Positions 1-9,002 of a stretch of DNA of 64,000 nucleotides are shown one piece after another. This DNA comes from Streptomyces griseiscabiei. GTDB lineage: Bacteria; Actinomycetota; Actinomycetes; Streptomycetales; Streptomycetaceae. The stretch is from assembly GCF_020010925.1 (NCBI RefSeq), contig NZ_JAGJBZ010000001.1:3637001-3701000 (forward strand), given 5' to 3'. The notes under the pieces are model-generated. The model was not told where the DNA came from. It worked only from the letters and a program-made list of their open reading frames with translations, and did not search any database. Made by a program: the position numbers and the translations under genes. The first letter of the stretch is position 1, and every line of letters starts with the position of its first letter.

Positions 1-108
1 CGTGCCCGCCACCAGGACGCGGTCGCCCGCCGCGACGGCGCGCGCGAAACCGAAGGACTCCTCCCAGGGACTCCCGCTCTGCACCCGCCGTACGGCATCG
101 GACGTCAT
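1..108 (-). CDS. RidA/YjgF family protein, N-terminal part only
   Basis: Only the first 36 residues are inside the window; the gene continues beyond base 1. The start ATG is at 108-106. The visible part contains GSPWEESFGFARAV followed by GDRVLVAGT, which matches the N-terminus of the RidA (YER057c/UK114) family. Members of that family hydrolyse reactive enamine/imine intermediates formed by PLP enzymes. It lies 16 bases downstream of priA on the same strand, so it is probably the next gene of the histidine operon. A RidA-like protein there would fit a role in cleaning up metabolites, but the active-site Arg region is outside the window and the activity cannot be judged. Confidence 0.75.
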   Translation of the reverse strand, partial: MTSDAVRRVQSGSPWEESFGFARAVAAGDRVLVAGT

Positions 109-124
109 GACACTGTGTCCCGTC

Positions 125-850
125 TCAAGAGGTGGCCTCCAGGGCCTCTTCCAGGGTGAACGCCTTCGCGTACAGGGCCTTGCCGACGATGGCGCCCTCG
201 ACGCCGAGGGGCACCAGTTCGGCGATGGCCCGCAGGTCGTCGAGGGACGACACGCCGCCGGAGGCCACGACCGGGCGGTCGGTGGCCGCGCACACGTTCC
301 TCAGCAGCTCCAGGTTGGGGCCCTGGAGGGTGCCGTCCTTGGCGATGTCGGTGACGACGTACCGCGCGCAGCCCTCCTTGTCGAGGCGCTCCAGCGCCTC
401 GTAGAGGTCGCCGCCCTCGCTGGTCCAGCCGCGGCCCTTCAGGGTCGTCCCGCGGACGTCGAGGCCCACGGCGATCTTGTCGCCGTGCTCGGCGATGGCC
501 TTGGCGACCCACTCGGGGCTCTCCAGGGCGGCGGTGCCGAGGTTGACGCGGGTGCAGCCGGTGGCCAGGGCCTTCGCCAGGGAGGCGTCGTCCCGGATGC
601 CGCCGGAGAGTTCGACCTTGATGTCCATGGCCCGGGTGACCTCGGCGACCAGGTCCCGGTTGTCGCCGGTGCCGAACGCGGCGTCCAGGTCGACCAGGTG
701 CAGCCACTCGGCGCCCGCGCGCTGCCAGGCGAGGGCGGCCTGCAGCGGGGAGCCGTAGGAGGTCTCCGTGCCGGACTCGCCGTGGACGAGCCGGACCGCC
801 TGGCCGTCACGGACGTCCACGGCGGGCAGGAGTTCGAGCTTCGAAGCCAT
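125..850 (-). CDS. priA: Bifunctional HisA/TrpF isomerase PriA
   Basis: A 241-residue (beta/alpha)8 barrel that opens the ProFAR ring for histidine biosynthesis. In actinobacteria lacking a separate trpF, the same enzyme (PriA) also does the phosphoribosylanthranilate isomerase step of tryptophan synthesis. The expected catalytic pair is visible: Asp12 in [10 protein letters not shown] and Asp131 in AVGLDVRG. The phosphate-binding loops SGGIRDD and ASGGVSS are also present. The open frame runs further upstream, but the ATG at 850 gives the conserved N-terminus and overlaps the hisH stop by one base (TGATG), so translational coupling is likely. Dual function is inferred from the actinobacterial context and similarity to characterised PriA; it cannot be proven from sequence alone. 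Confidence 0.95.
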   Translation of the reverse strand: MASKLELLPAVDVRDGQAVRLVHGESGTETSYGSPLQAALAWQRAGAEWLHLVDLDAAFGTGDNRDLVAEVTRAMDIKVELSGGIRDDASLAKALATGCTRVNLGTAALESPEWVAKAIAEHGDKIAVGLDVRGTTLKGRGWTSEGGDLYEALERLDKEGCARYVVTDIAKDGTLQGPNLELLRNVCAATDRPVVASGGVSSLDDLRAIAELVPLGVEGAIVGKALYAKAFTLEEALEATS

Positions 851-1500
851 CAGAGGGTTCCGATCCAGTTGTTCAGCAGCTGCGCTCCGGCGTCGCCGGA
901 CTTCTCGGGGTGGAACTGGGTGGCCCAGAGCGCGCCGTTCTCCACGGCCGCGACGAAGGGCTTGCCGTGCGTGGACCAGGTGACCCTGGGCGCGGTGAGC
1001 GCGGGGTTGTGCGTCTCCAGGGACCAGTCGTGGACGGCGTAGGAGTGCACGAAGTAGAAGCGGGCGTCGGCGTCGAGGCCGGCGAACAGCCGGGTGCCGG
1101 CCGGGGCGTCGACGGTGTTCCAGCCCATGTGCGGCACGATCTCGGCCTGGAGCGGCTCGACCGCGCCGGGCCATTCGTCGAGGCCCTCGGTCTCCACGCC
1201 GTGCTCGATGCCGCGGGCGAAGAGGATCTGCATGCCGACGCAGATGCCCATGACCGGACGTCCGCCGGAGAGCCGGCGGTCGATGATCCAGTCGCCGCGC
1301 GCCTCCTTCAGGCCCTTCATGCAGGCGGCGAAGGCGCCGACGCCGGGGACGAGCAGCCCGTCGGCGTTCATGGCGGTGTCGAAGTCACGCGTGATCTCGA
1401 CCTGGGCACCGGTGCGCGCGAGGGCGCGCTCGGCGGACCGTACGTTCCCGAAGCCGTAGTCGAAGACGACGACCCGTTTCGAGGCGGCGCTCAATTCCAC
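850..1500 (-). CDS. hisH: Imidazole glycerol phosphate synthase glutaminase subunit HisH
   Basis: A 216-residue class I glutamine amidotransferase that supplies ammonia to the HisF cyclase (not in this window) to make IGP and AICAR. The catalytic triad is visible: Cys87 in MGICVGMQ, and His197 and Glu199 in QFHPEKSG. The oxyanion-side motif PGVGAF lies near residue 52. The GTG at 1500 is chosen because it gives [20 protein letters not shown], the conserved N-terminus. The longer frame would add residues translated from the coding region of the small membrane gene upstream. It overlaps that gene by 10 bases and priA by one base. Confidence 0.95.
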   Translation of the reverse strand: MELSAASKRVVVFDYGFGNVRSAERALARTGAQVEITRDFDTAMNADGLLVPGVGAFAACMKGLKEARGDWIIDRRLSGGRPVMGICVGMQILFARGIEHGVETEGLDEWPGAVEPLQAEIVPHMGWNTVDAPAGTRLFAGLDADARFYFVHSYAVHDWSLETHNPALTAPRVTWSTHGKPFVAAVENGALWATQFHPEKSGDAGAQLLNNWIGTL

Positions 1501-1655
1501 ACCTCCAGCCGCAGGATGCCCGCGACGAGACACATCGCGGCGCCGATCGACAGCAGGGTGATGAGGCTCTTCGGCATCTGCTGCTTGGCGAACGAGATGA
1601 TCCCGCCGACCAGGAAGAGGCCGACGACGATCAGGACGGTGGACAGCCCGTTCAC
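1491..1655 (-). CDS. Small membrane protein inside the histidine operon
   Basis: A 54-residue protein starting at GTG 1655. Its start overlaps the hisB stop as GTGA, and its end overlaps the hisH start by 10 bases, so it is embedded in the operon and probably translationally coupled. It has two hydrophobic segments, about residues 4-17 ([15 protein letters not shown]) and 29-46 ([17 protein letters not shown]), separated by the polar stretch FAKQQMPKS. This suggests a two-helix membrane hairpin. No catalytic motif is visible. I recall short hydrophobic proteins between hisB and hisH in other Streptomyces but know of no function. Its strict packing between two biosynthetic genes argues that it is a real gene. 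Confidence 0.75.
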   Translation of the reverse strand: MNGLSTVLIVVGLFLVGGIISFAKQQMPKSLITLLSIGAAMCLVAGILRLEVWN

Positions 1656-2245
1656 AGCGCGCCCTTCGTGGAGGGAAGGATGCCGGCCGCGCGCGGGTCG
1701 CGCTCGGAGGCGTAGCGCAGGGCCCGCGCGAGCGCCTTGAACTGGCATTCGACGATGTGGTGCGCGTTGCGTCCGTACGGCACGTGCACGTGCAGCGCGA
1801 TCTGGGCCTGGGCGACGAAGGACTCCAGGATGTGCCGGGTCATCGTGGTGTCGTACTCGCCGATCATCGGCGCCATCTTCTCGGGCTCGGTGTGCACGAG
1901 GTAGGGGCGGCCGGACAGGTCGACGGTGACCTGGGCGAGGGACTCGTCCAGCGGGACCGTGCAGTTGCCGAAGCGGTAGATGCCCACCTTGTCGCCGAGG
2001 GCCTGCTTGAAGGCGGCGCCCAGCGCGAGGGCGGTGTCCTCGATGGTGTGGTGGGAGTCGATGTGCAGGTCGCCGTCGGTCTTCACGGTCAGGTCGAACA
2101 GACCGTGGCGGCCGAGCTGGTCGAGCATGTGGTCGTAGAAGCCGACCCCGGTGGAGATCTCCGTCCGTCCGGTGCCGTCGAGGTTGATCTCGACGAGGAC
2201 CGAGGTCTCCTTGGTCGTCCGCTCTATGCGTCCTACACGGCTCAT
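1652..2245 (-). CDS. hisB: Imidazoleglycerol-phosphate dehydratase
   Basis: A 197-residue monofunctional IGP dehydratase, the usual actinobacterial form without the fused phosphatase of enterobacteria. It converts IGP to imidazole-acetol phosphate using two Mn ions. The two metal-binding repeats are visible as DSHHTIED (about residues 63-70) and GRNAHHIVE (about 158-166). RTTKETSV at the N-terminus is also typical. Its ATG overlaps the hisC stop as ATGA and its stop overlaps the small membrane gene, so it sits mid-operon under coupled translation. Confidence 0.97.
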   Translation of the reverse strand: MSRVGRIERTTKETSVLVEINLDGTGRTEISTGVGFYDHMLDQLGRHGLFDLTVKTDGDLHIDSHHTIEDTALALGAAFKQALGDKVGIYRFGNCTVPLDESLAQVTVDLSGRPYLVHTEPEKMAPMIGEYDTTMTRHILESFVAQAQIALHVHVPYGRNAHHIVECQFKALARALRYASERDPRAAGILPSTKGAL

Positions 2246-3351
2246 ACGTCCGTCTCCTTCTTCAGTTCACGTACCGCGTCGAGGAACGCGTCGTTCTCGG
2301 CGGGGGTTCCGGCGGTGACCCGCAGCCATCCCGGCACACCGTTGTCCCGGACCAGGACGCCCCGGTCGAGGATCTTCCGCCAGACCTCGTGCGCGTTCTC
2401 GAACCTGCCGAACTGCACGAAGTTGGCGTCGGACTCGGTCACCGCGTAGCCGAGGGCACGCAGTTCGGCGACCAGCCGGTCCCGCTCCGTCTTCAGCTGT
2501 TCGACATAGCCGAGGAGGGTGTCGGTGTGCTCCAGGGCGGCCAGCGCGGTCGCCTGGGTGACGGCGGAGAGGTGGTACGGCAGCCGGACGAGCTGGACCG
2601 CGTCCACGACCGCCGGGTGCGCGGCGAGATAGCCGAGGCGCAGACCGGCCGCGCCGAAGGCCTTGGACATCGTCCGGGAGACGACGAGGTTCGGGCGTCC
2701 GGCGAGCAGCGGCAGCAGCGAGTCGCCGTGGCTGAACTCGATGTACGCCTCGTCGACCACGACCATGGACGGCCCCGCGGCCTGGGCCGCCTCGTACAGC
2801 GCGAGCACGGTCTCGCGTGGGACCGCGTTGCCCGTGGGGTTGTTGGGGGTGGTGACGAAGACGACGTCCGGGCGGTGCTCGGCGATGGCCCGCTCGGCGG
2901 CGGCGAGGTCGATCGTGAAGTCGTCGTTCCGCGGACCGGAGATCCAGCCGGTGCCGGTGCCGCGCGCGATGAGCCCGTGCATGGAGTACGAGGGCTCGAA
3001 GCCGATCGCGGTACGGCCGGGCCCGCCGAAGGTCTGGAGCAGTTGCTGGATGACCTCGTTGGAGCCGTTGGCCGCCCAAACGTTTGTCAGGTCGACACCG
3101 TGGCCCGACGTCTTCGTCAGATACTCGGCGAGCCGTGTCCGCAGCTCCACCGCGTCCCGGTCGGGGTAGCGGTTGAGGTGCCGGGCCGCCTCCCGCACCC
3201 GCTCGGCGATCCGCTCGACCAGCGGTTCGGGCAGCGGGTAGGGGTTCTCGTTGGTGTTCAGGCGTACGGGGACGTCGAGCTGGGGGGCGCCGTACGGGCT
3301 CTTGCCGCGCAGTTCGTCCCGTACGGGAAGATCGTCGATTCCGAAGCTCAC
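2242..3351 (-). CDS. hisC: Histidinol-phosphate aminotransferase
   Basis: A 369-residue fold-type I PLP aminotransferase. It transfers the glutamate amino group to imidazole-acetol phosphate to give histidinol phosphate. The PLP lysine is Lys230 in [22 protein letters not shown] (about residues 171-175), VVDEAYIEF (about 197-205) and the N-terminal LNTNENPYP are all family hallmarks. It starts at ATG 3351, overlapping the hisD stop by four bases (ATGA), and ends overlapping hisB, so the three genes form one coupled block. Confidence 0.97.
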   Translation of the reverse strand: MSFGIDDLPVRDELRGKSPYGAPQLDVPVRLNTNENPYPLPEPLVERIAERVREAARHLNRYPDRDAVELRTRLAEYLTKTSGHGVDLTNVWAANGSNEVIQQLLQTFGGPGRTAIGFEPSYSMHGLIARGTGTGWISGPRNDDFTIDLAAAERAIAEHRPDVVFVTTPNNPTGNAVPRETVLALYEAAQAAGPSMVVVDEAYIEFSHGDSLLPLLAGRPNLVVSRTMSKAFGAAGLRLGYLAAHPAVVDAVQLVRLPYHLSAVTQATALAALEHTDTLLGYVEQLKTERDRLVAELRALGYAVTESDANFVQFGRFENAHEVWRKILDRGVLVRDNGVPGWLRVTAGTPAENDAFLDAVRELKKETDV

Positions 3352-4670
3352 TTACCAGGTACCTTCCAGCCGAACCGAGCCTTGATCGCCGCGCCGTGCG
3401 CGGGCAGGTCCTCCGCCTCCGCGAGCGTGACCACGTGGTGCGCGACCTCGGCCAGCGCGTCCTCGGTGTAGTCGACGATGTGGATGCCGCGCAGGAAGGA
3501 CTGGACGGACAGACCGGAGGAGTGGCAGGCGCAACCGCCGGTGGGGAGCACGTGGTTGGAGCCGGCCGCGTAGTCGCCCAGGGAGACCGGCGCCCAGGGG
3601 CCGATGAAGATCGCGCCCGCGTTGACGACGCGCTCGGCGACCGCCGCGGGGTCGGCCGTCTGGATCTCCAGGTGCTCGGCGCCGTACGCGTTGACGACCC
3701 GCAGGCCCTCGTCGACGCCGTCGACCAGGACGATCGCGGACTGCCGTCCGGCCAGCGAGGGGCGGATCCGGTCCTCGATGTGCTTGGTGGCCTCGACCTG
3801 CGGCCCCAGCTCCTTCTCGACGGCGTCGGCGAGCGCGACGGAGTCGGTGACGAGCACGGCGGCGGCCAGCGGGTCGTGCTCGGCCTGGCTGATCAGGTCG
3901 GCGGCGACGTGCACCGGGTCGGCGGTGTCGTCCGCGAGGACCGCGATCTCGGTCGGGCCCGCCTCGGAGTCGATGCCGATGACGCCGGTGAAGTACCGCT
4001 TGGCGGCGGCCACCCAGATGTTGCCCGGCCCGGTGACCATGTTGGCCGGCGGGCAGGACTCGGTGCCGTACGCGAACATCGCGACGGCGGTGGCGCCACC
4101 GGCGGCGTACACCTCGTCGACGCCGAGCAGCGCGCAGGCGGCCAGGATCGTGGGGTGCGGAAGCCCGTCGAAGTCGGCCTGTGCCGGGGAGGCGAGGGCG
4201 ATCGAGGGGACACCGGCCTCCTGCGCCGGGACCACGTTCATGATCACCGAGGAGGGGTACACGGACCGGCCGCCGGGGGCGTAGAGGCCGACGCGCTCGA
4301 CCGGGACCCACTTCTCGGTGACGGTGCCGCCGGGGACCACCTGGGTGGTGTGGGTGGAGCGGCGCTGCTCGCGGTGGACGATACGGGCGCGGCGGATCGA
4401 CTCCTCCAGGGCCGCGCGGACGGCCGGGTCGAGCTCCTCCAGCGCGCGCGTGAGGGCCTCGGCCGGGACCCGTACGGAGGTCAGGCGCACGCCGTCGAAC
4501 TTCTCCGCGAAGTCGATCAGCGCCGCGTCGCCCCGATGATGCACGGCCTCGCAGATCGGACGCACCTTCTCCAGGGCGGCCGAGACGTCGAAGTCGGCTC
4601 GGGGCAGCAGGTCGCGCAGAGCGGGTCCCTCCGGGAGGGCGTCGCCGCGCAGATCGATTCGGGAGATCAC
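3348..4670 (-). CDS. hisD: Histidinol dehydrogenase
   Basis: A 440-residue zinc- and NAD-dependent enzyme that oxidises L-histidinol to L-histidine in two steps. Visible signatures include [11 protein letters not shown], the zinc-ligand segment [12 protein letters not shown], and [12 protein letters not shown]. The GTG at 4670 ([15 protein letters not shown]) is preferred over an upstream ATG because it gives the conserved start and the usual family length of about 430-440. It is the first gene of the leftward his operon. The 180 bases upstream are shared with a divergent gene and contain an inverted repeat. Confidence 0.96.
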   Translation of the reverse strand: MISRIDLRGDALPEGPALRDLLPRADFDVSAALEKVRPICEAVHHRGDAALIDFAEKFDGVRLTSVRVPAEALTRALEELDPAVRAALEESIRRARIVHREQRRSTHTTQVVPGGTVTEKWVPVERVGLYAPGGRSVYPSSVIMNVVPAQEAGVPSIALASPAQADFDGLPHPTILAACALLGVDEVYAAGGATAVAMFAYGTESCPPANMVTGPGNIWVAAAKRYFTGVIGIDSEAGPTEIAVLADDTADPVHVAADLISQAEHDPLAAAVLVTDSVALADAVEKELGPQVEATKHIEDRIRPSLAGRQSAIVLVDGVDEGLRVVNAYGAEHLEIQTADPAAVAERVVNAGAIFIGPWAPVSLGDYAAGSNHVLPTGGCACHSSGLSVQSFLRGIHIVDYTEDALAEVAHHVVTLAEAEDLPAHGAAIKARFGWKVPGK

Positions 4671-4711
4671 ACGCCCAATTCTCTCAGACCTCCGTGACCC
4701 CCTGTTCGCGC

Positions 4712-4728
4712 GTATCAATGGCTGATAC
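4712..4728. promoter_or_regulatory. Inverted repeat upstream of hisD
   Basis: GTATCA-N5-TGATAC lies 42 bases upstream of the hisD start codon, in the divergent intergenic region 4671-4850. A second perfect palindrome, GAAGATCTTC, lies at 4747-4756. The first is placed where a -10 element or repressor operator for the his operon could be. No known Streptomyces regulator is recognised from it, so it is only a candidate. Confidence 0.35.
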
Positions 4729-4850
4729 AGATCGGCGGGGAACGCGGAAGATCTTCTTCACGTTGAGTGTTCGAGGGGTGACTCGGCGGGCATCACCGGT
4801 GTGACCGGTTGTGCCATACACGCGAGTGAGGGACGGGGGAAGGAAGAGCA

Positions 4851-6434
4851 GTGAGTGAGGGGCCCGGCATCCGGGACGACGGGGACCTGCCGGACGACCT
4901 GACGGCCGCCGAGGCGGGCATGTGGCAGGCGTTCCGCAACGGCAGTGTGTACGACCTGCGTGACGGCGACATCGCCGTGGACGATCCGCACGGCGGCCAC
5001 CCCTGGGGGCCCGAGCGGACCGTGCGGGCCCGGATCGTGGCCTGGCTGCTGCTGGACGGACCGCCGGCGCTGGCCGGGCGGGTGTCCGCGCTCAAGCTGG
5101 TGGGCGTCCAGATCAAGGGCGTCCTGGAGCTGGCGGGCGGCCAGGTGGTGCCGTACGTGGAGATGCGGGGCTGCCGGTTCGAGAAGGAGATCCTGGTTCC
5201 GGAGGCCCGGTTCACGACCGTACGGCTGGTGGACTGCTCGGTGCCCCGGCTGGAGGCGGCCCGGCTGCACACGGAGGGCGATCTGCATCTGCCGCGCTGC
5301 CGGTTCCACAACGGGGTGCGGCTCGCGGACGCGCACATCGGCACCGATCTGCTGCTCAACCAGGCGATCGTCTACCGCGACCGGCACGGCCGCTCACTCT
5401 CCGCCGACGGGCTGACCGTCGCCCAGGACGTGCAGGCGGAGATGCTGGAGTCGCACGGCGAGCTGAGCCTGCGCGGCGCGACCGTCGGCGCCTCGCTCAG
5501 CCTGCGCGGCAGCCGGCTCGCCAACCCGTACGACCGCCTCGCCCTGAACGCACCCCAGCTGACCGTCGAACGGACGCTCTATCTGACCCCGGCGGGCGTG
5601 GGCAACCCGCTGCACACCAGCGGCAGCACGCCCGCGCGCGGCACGCGGGTGCAGCGCTTCGAGTGCCAGGGCGGGATCCGGCTGGACGACGGGCGGTTCG
5701 GCGACTCCGTCGACCTGGAGCGCGCCAGGTTCACCTTCACGGATGAACAGGAGCTGTCGCTGCGCCGCGTCCAGGTGCCGGAGCTGCGGTTCCTCGGGGA
5801 GCGGCCGGAGCGCGGCAAGGTCGTCCTGTCCGGCGCCCGGGTCGGCGTCCTGATCGACCGGGCGGACAGCTGGCCGGGTCCGGGCAACCTCCACATGGGC
5901 GGCTTCCAGTACGAGAGCCTCGTACCGCGCGACAAGTTCCCGCTGACCAGGCGGCTGGAGTGGGTGGCGGCGGCGACCGCCGAGTACAGCCCGGAGCCGT
6001 ACGAGCGGCTGGCGACCGTGCTGCGGGCCGGCGGGGACGACGAGGGCGCCCGCGAGGTGCTCCTCGCCAAACAGCGCCACCGCCGGGAGAACCTGCCGCT
6101 CGCGGCCAAGCTGTGGGGCTACGCGCAGGACTGGACGGTCGCCTACGGGTACCGGCCGGGCCGGGCCGCGGTGTGGATGGCGGTGCTGTGGGCGCTGACC
6201 TCGTACGCCTTCTCGCACGCCGACCATCCGCCGATGAAGCAGGGCGAGCACCCGCAGTGGAGCCCGTCCCTGTTCGCCCTGGACCTGCTGCTGCCGGTCA
6301 TCGACCTCGGCCAAGCCGGCTATTGGCAGCTGCGCGGTGGCTGGCAGTGGCTCGCGGCGGTGGTGATCATCCTGGGCTGGATCCTCGCGACGACGGTGGC
6401 GGCGGGCGCCACCCGGCTCCTCAGCCGGAACTGA
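4851..6434 (+). CDS. Beta-helix-like repeat protein with C-terminal membrane domain
   Basis: A 527-residue protein divergent from hisD. Residues about 75-330 consist of irregular repeats of short hydrophobic beta-strand patterns with regularly spaced Leu and Gly, such as GVQIKGVLELAGGQV, EGDLHLPRCRF and GASLSLRGSRL. These resemble pentapeptide or bactofilin-like right-handed beta-helices. A charged helical segment follows (EVLLAKQRHRRENLP). Three hydrophobic segments lie near the end: AVWMAVLWALTSYAF, FALDLLLPVIDL and WLAAVVIILGWILATTV. Related actinobacterial proteins are often labelled membrane-associated oxidoreductase, but I see no nucleotide- or cofactor-binding motif to support that. 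It starts at GTG 4851 with AGGAAG about 10 bases upstream. Confidence 0.7.
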   Translation: MSEGPGIRDDGDLPDDLTAAEAGMWQAFRNGSVYDLRDGDIAVDDPHGGHPWGPERTVRARIVAWLLLDGPPALAGRVSALKLVGVQIKGVLELAGGQVVPYVEMRGCRFEKEILVPEARFTTVRLVDCSVPRLEAARLHTEGDLHLPRCRFHNGVRLADAHIGTDLLLNQAIVYRDRHGRSLSADGLTVAQDVQAEMLESHGELSLRGATVGASLSLRGSRLANPYDRLALNAPQLTVERTLYLTPAGVGNPLHTSGSTPARGTRVQRFECQGGIRLDDGRFGDSVDLERARFTFTDEQELSLRRVQVPELRFLGERPERGKVVLSGARVGVLIDRADSWPGPGNLHMGGFQYESLVPRDKFPLTRRLEWVAAATAEYSPEPYERLATVLRAGGDDEGAREVLLAKQRHRRENLPLAAKLWGYAQDWTVAYGYRPGRAAVWMAVLWALTSYAFSHADHPPMKQGEHPQWSPSLFALDLLLPVIDLGQAGYWQLRGGWQWLAAVVIILGWILATTVAAGATRLLSRN

Positions 6435-6619
6435 CAGGTTCCGCCCAGGAAGGGCCCAGGGAAACGAAGAACACTCGGTACCGGAACCGGTCCGAGAAGC
6501 ACACAACCTCGCTCGCCTTCCCTCCGTCTTGCTACGGACACCATCAACCGCGACACCACGACGGTGAGCACCCGGCCCGCGAGAGCGTCGCCGGTCGAGG
6601 CGCGAAGGGGGCCGGCGCC

Positions 6620-7630
6620 ATGGATCCGCTGCGCGCGCTCGTCCGTACCGCCCGGATGGCACGCCATACGTCACGGCTCGCCGCAGGACTGCCCCCGGAC
6701 GACGAGGTGCTGCTCGACGCCCCCGACGAGCGGATCGGATCCGTGCTGGTGGCGGCCGGCCGCGGGGAGTACGCGCCCGCGGCGAAGCTGCTGGCGGCGA
6801 CCCGGGAGGCCGCCGAGTGGGAGAACCGCGACCGGTACGTGCTGCGGCTCACCGCCTTCGCCCGCGCGCGCGACGCATGGCTGCGGGCCTGGCAGGCGGC
6901 CGTCCCGCACGACCCGGACGTGCTGCTGGTCAAGGCCGAACTGGCGGTGTCGCGCGGCTGGCGCTCCCCCGCCCGAGTCGAACTGCTGCACGAGGTCACG
7001 CCGTTGATCGCCGCTGCCGCCGAGGGCGAGCCGCGCGATCCGGTGCCGTGGCGGATCGCCCTCGACCACGCCCGGGGCACGGGCCTCGGCCACACCGGCT
7101 TCGAGCGGCTGTGGGCGGAGGCGGTCCGCCGCTCCCCGCACCACTACGGCTGTCATGTCTCCGCCCTGAAGTACCTCTCCGCCTCCTGGTACGGCTCGCA
7201 CCGCGAGTGTTTCGACTTCGCCGAGCGGGCCGCCGAGGACGCCCTCCCCGGCTCCCTCGTCCGGGCCCTGCCGGTCCGGGCGGCCTTCTCGTACCTCACC
7301 GAGGGCGGCGGTGCCGTGATCCCCCGCGCCCGGCTGGACCGCGCGGCGGACGGCGCGATCGCGCTCTCCGCCGAGTACGCGCCCGGCGACCCCTGGCCGG
7401 CCGAGGTCCGCAACCTGCTGACCTACGTCCTCGTCCGCCTGGAGCGCTGGACGGACGCCCTGGCCCAGCTGCGCATGATCGGCCCGTACGCCACGTCCTT
7501 CCCGTGGGACCGCGTGTCGGACGATCCGCTGGGCCAGTTCCTCCAGTTACGGGACGGCGTACGGCTGGAGGTGGCGTGCTCGATCCCGCTGTGCGCACGG
7601 CCGAAGAGGCCCGCGCGGACCGAAGGATAG
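6620..7630 (+). CDS. Hypothetical alpha-helical protein containing a TTA codon
   Basis: A 336-residue protein starting at ATG 6620 (MDPLRALVRTARMAR). It is rich in helices with a tetratricopeptide-like feel. It includes HHYGCHVSALKYLSASWYG followed by SHRECFDFAERAAEDALPGS, which resembles DUF4034 as I remember that family. No signal peptide or membrane segment is visible. Leucine codon 310 (7547-7549) is TTA, the codon read only by the bldA tRNA in Streptomyces, so full translation may depend on development. The longer open frame beginning within the upstream gene is an artefact. The 185-base gap upstream shows no strong signal. Confidence 0.75.
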   Translation: MDPLRALVRTARMARHTSRLAAGLPPDDEVLLDAPDERIGSVLVAAGRGEYAPAAKLLAATREAAEWENRDRYVLRLTAFARARDAWLRAWQAAVPHDPDVLLVKAELAVSRGWRSPARVELLHEVTPLIAAAAEGEPRDPVPWRIALDHARGTGLGHTGFERLWAEAVRRSPHHYGCHVSALKYLSASWYGSHRECFDFAERAAEDALPGSLVRALPVRAAFSYLTEGGGAVIPRARLDRAADGAIALSAEYAPGDPWPAEVRNLLTYVLVRLERWTDALAQLRMIGPYATSFPWDRVSDDPLGQFLQLRDGVRLEVACSIPLCARPKRPARTEG

Positions 7631-7686
7631 GTCTCACCGGAGGTCACCAAACGAATACGGGCGAACGCGCGCGCCCCGACGACCAT

Positions 7687-7692
7687 TAGGCT
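7687..7692 (+). promoter_or_regulatory. Candidate -10 element for a leaderless transcript
   Basis: TAGGCT lies exactly 8 bases before the GTG at 7701, and no Shine-Dalgarno sequence is present there. This spacing puts the transcription start at the start codon, a common arrangement in Streptomyces. A clear -35 box is not seen. Confidence 0.45.
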
Positions 7693-7700
7693 CTGGCCTC

Positions 7701-8441
7701 GTGACCACCGTCCGGCTGCCGCTCTTCCCCCTGAACTCGGTGTTGTACCCGGGGCTCGTGCTTCCTCTGAACATCTTCGAGGAGCGCTATCGCGCCATGA
7801 TGCGCGAGTTGCTGAAGACCCCCGAGGACCAACCCCGCCGCTTCGCCGTCGTCGCCATCCGCGACGGCCACGAGGTCGCGCCGAGCGCCCCCGGCATGCC
7901 GGATCCGACCGCGCAGCCCGACCGGGGGCCGACCGCCGGTTTCGGCGACGAGCCGACGAAGGCGTTCCACTCCGTGGGCTGTGTCGCGGACGCGGCGACC
8001 ATCCGGGAGCGGGACAACGGCACGTTCGAGGTGCTCGCGACCGGCACCAGCCGGGTGCGTCTGCTCTCGGTGGACGCCTCGGGGCCGTTCCTGGTGGCGG
8101 ACCTGGAGGAACTGCCGGAGGACGCCGGCGACGAGGCGGGCGCCCTCGCCGAGGGGGTCCTGCGGGCGTTCCGCCAGTATCAGAAGCGGCTCGCTGGTGC
8201 CCGGGAACGCTCGCTGTCGACGGGGGCGGACCTCCCGGACGAGCCGGCCGTCGTCTCGTATCTCGTCGCGGCGGCGATGATGCTCGACACGCCCGCCAAG
8301 CAGCGGCTCCTGCAGGCCCCCGACACCGCGTCCCGGCTGCGCGACGAGCTGAAACTCCTGCGCGCCGAGTCCGCGATCATCCGTAGTCTGCCGTCGTTGC
8401 CCGCGTCGGAGCTGACGCGGGGCCCGACCAGCCTCAACTGA
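7701..8441 (+). CDS. LON substrate-binding domain protein
   Basis: A 246-residue protein consisting of the N-terminal, substrate-recognition domain of Lon-type proteases without the AAA+ ATPase or peptidase parts. The N-terminus VRLPLFPLNSVLYPG, followed by LPLNIFEERYRAM, is diagnostic. A helical region follows (about residues 150-245). Stand-alone LON-domain proteins are widespread in actinobacteria and their partner is generally not known; a role in substrate or peptide binding is inferred. The GTG start at 7701 is probably leaderless. The stop is 17 bases before ybaK, so the two are likely co-transcribed. Confidence 0.88.
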   Translation: MTTVRLPLFPLNSVLYPGLVLPLNIFEERYRAMMRELLKTPEDQPRRFAVVAIRDGHEVAPSAPGMPDPTAQPDRGPTAGFGDEPTKAFHSVGCVADAATIRERDNGTFEVLATGTSRVRLLSVDASGPFLVADLEELPEDAGDEAGALAEGVLRAFRQYQKRLAGARERSLSTGADLPDEPAVVSYLVAAAMMLDTPAKQRLLQAPDTASRLRDELKLLRAESAIIRSLPSLPASELTRGPTSLN

Positions 8442-8458
8442 CGTACACGAGAAGGCCG

Positions 8459-8971
8459 ATGGCGAAGACGATGGCGAAGAAGCCGAAGAAGCAGCAGGCG
8501 GGCGGCACGCCCGCGACGGTGGCCCTCACCGCGGCGGGCGTGGCGTACACCGTGCACGCGTACGAGCACGACCCGGCGCATCCGTCCTACGGCGACGAGG
8601 CGGCCGAGGCGATGGGCGTGTCGCCCGAGCGGGTCTTCAAGACGCTGGTGGCGGACGTGGACGGCGCGCTGGTGGTCGCGGTCGTGCCGGTGGCGGGGTC
8701 GCTGGACCTGAAGTCGCTGGCGACGGCGGTCGGCGGCAAGCGGGCGGCGATGGCCGACCCGGTGCTCGCGGAGCGCACGACGGGGTACGTCCGGGGCGGT
8801 ATCTCCCCGCTCGGCCAGCGCAAGAAGCTCCGCACGGTGCTGGACGCGTCGGCGGACGGCCACGCCACGGTGTGCGTCTCCGCCGGGCGCCGCGGTCTGG
8901 AGGTGGAGCTGGCTCCGGGGGACCTCGCGAAGCTCACGGATGCGGTGACCGCGCCGATCGCTCGCGCGTGA
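8459..8971 (+). CDS. ybaK: Cys-tRNA(Pro)/Cys-tRNA deacylase, YbaK/EbsC family
   Basis: A 170-residue trans-editing protein that hydrolyses mischarged Cys-tRNA(Pro). Family features visible are the conserved lysine in VFKTLVADVDG, VPVAGSLDLKSLA, and the C-terminal block YVRGGISPLGQRKKLR. It starts at ATG 8459 behind GAGAAGG. An internal ATG four codons later is a possible alternative. It follows the LON-domain gene closely and ends before a large repeat/hairpin region. Confidence 0.92.
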   Translation: MAKTMAKKPKKQQAGGTPATVALTAAGVAYTVHAYEHDPAHPSYGDEAAEAMGVSPERVFKTLVADVDGALVVAVVPVAGSLDLKSLATAVGGKRAAMADPVLAERTTGYVRGGISPLGQRKKLRTVLDASADGHATVCVSAGRRGLEVELAPGDLAKLTDAVTAPIARA

Positions 8972-9002
8972 CCCTGCCGGGGGCGGTGCGTCGTCGGCTG
9001 CG

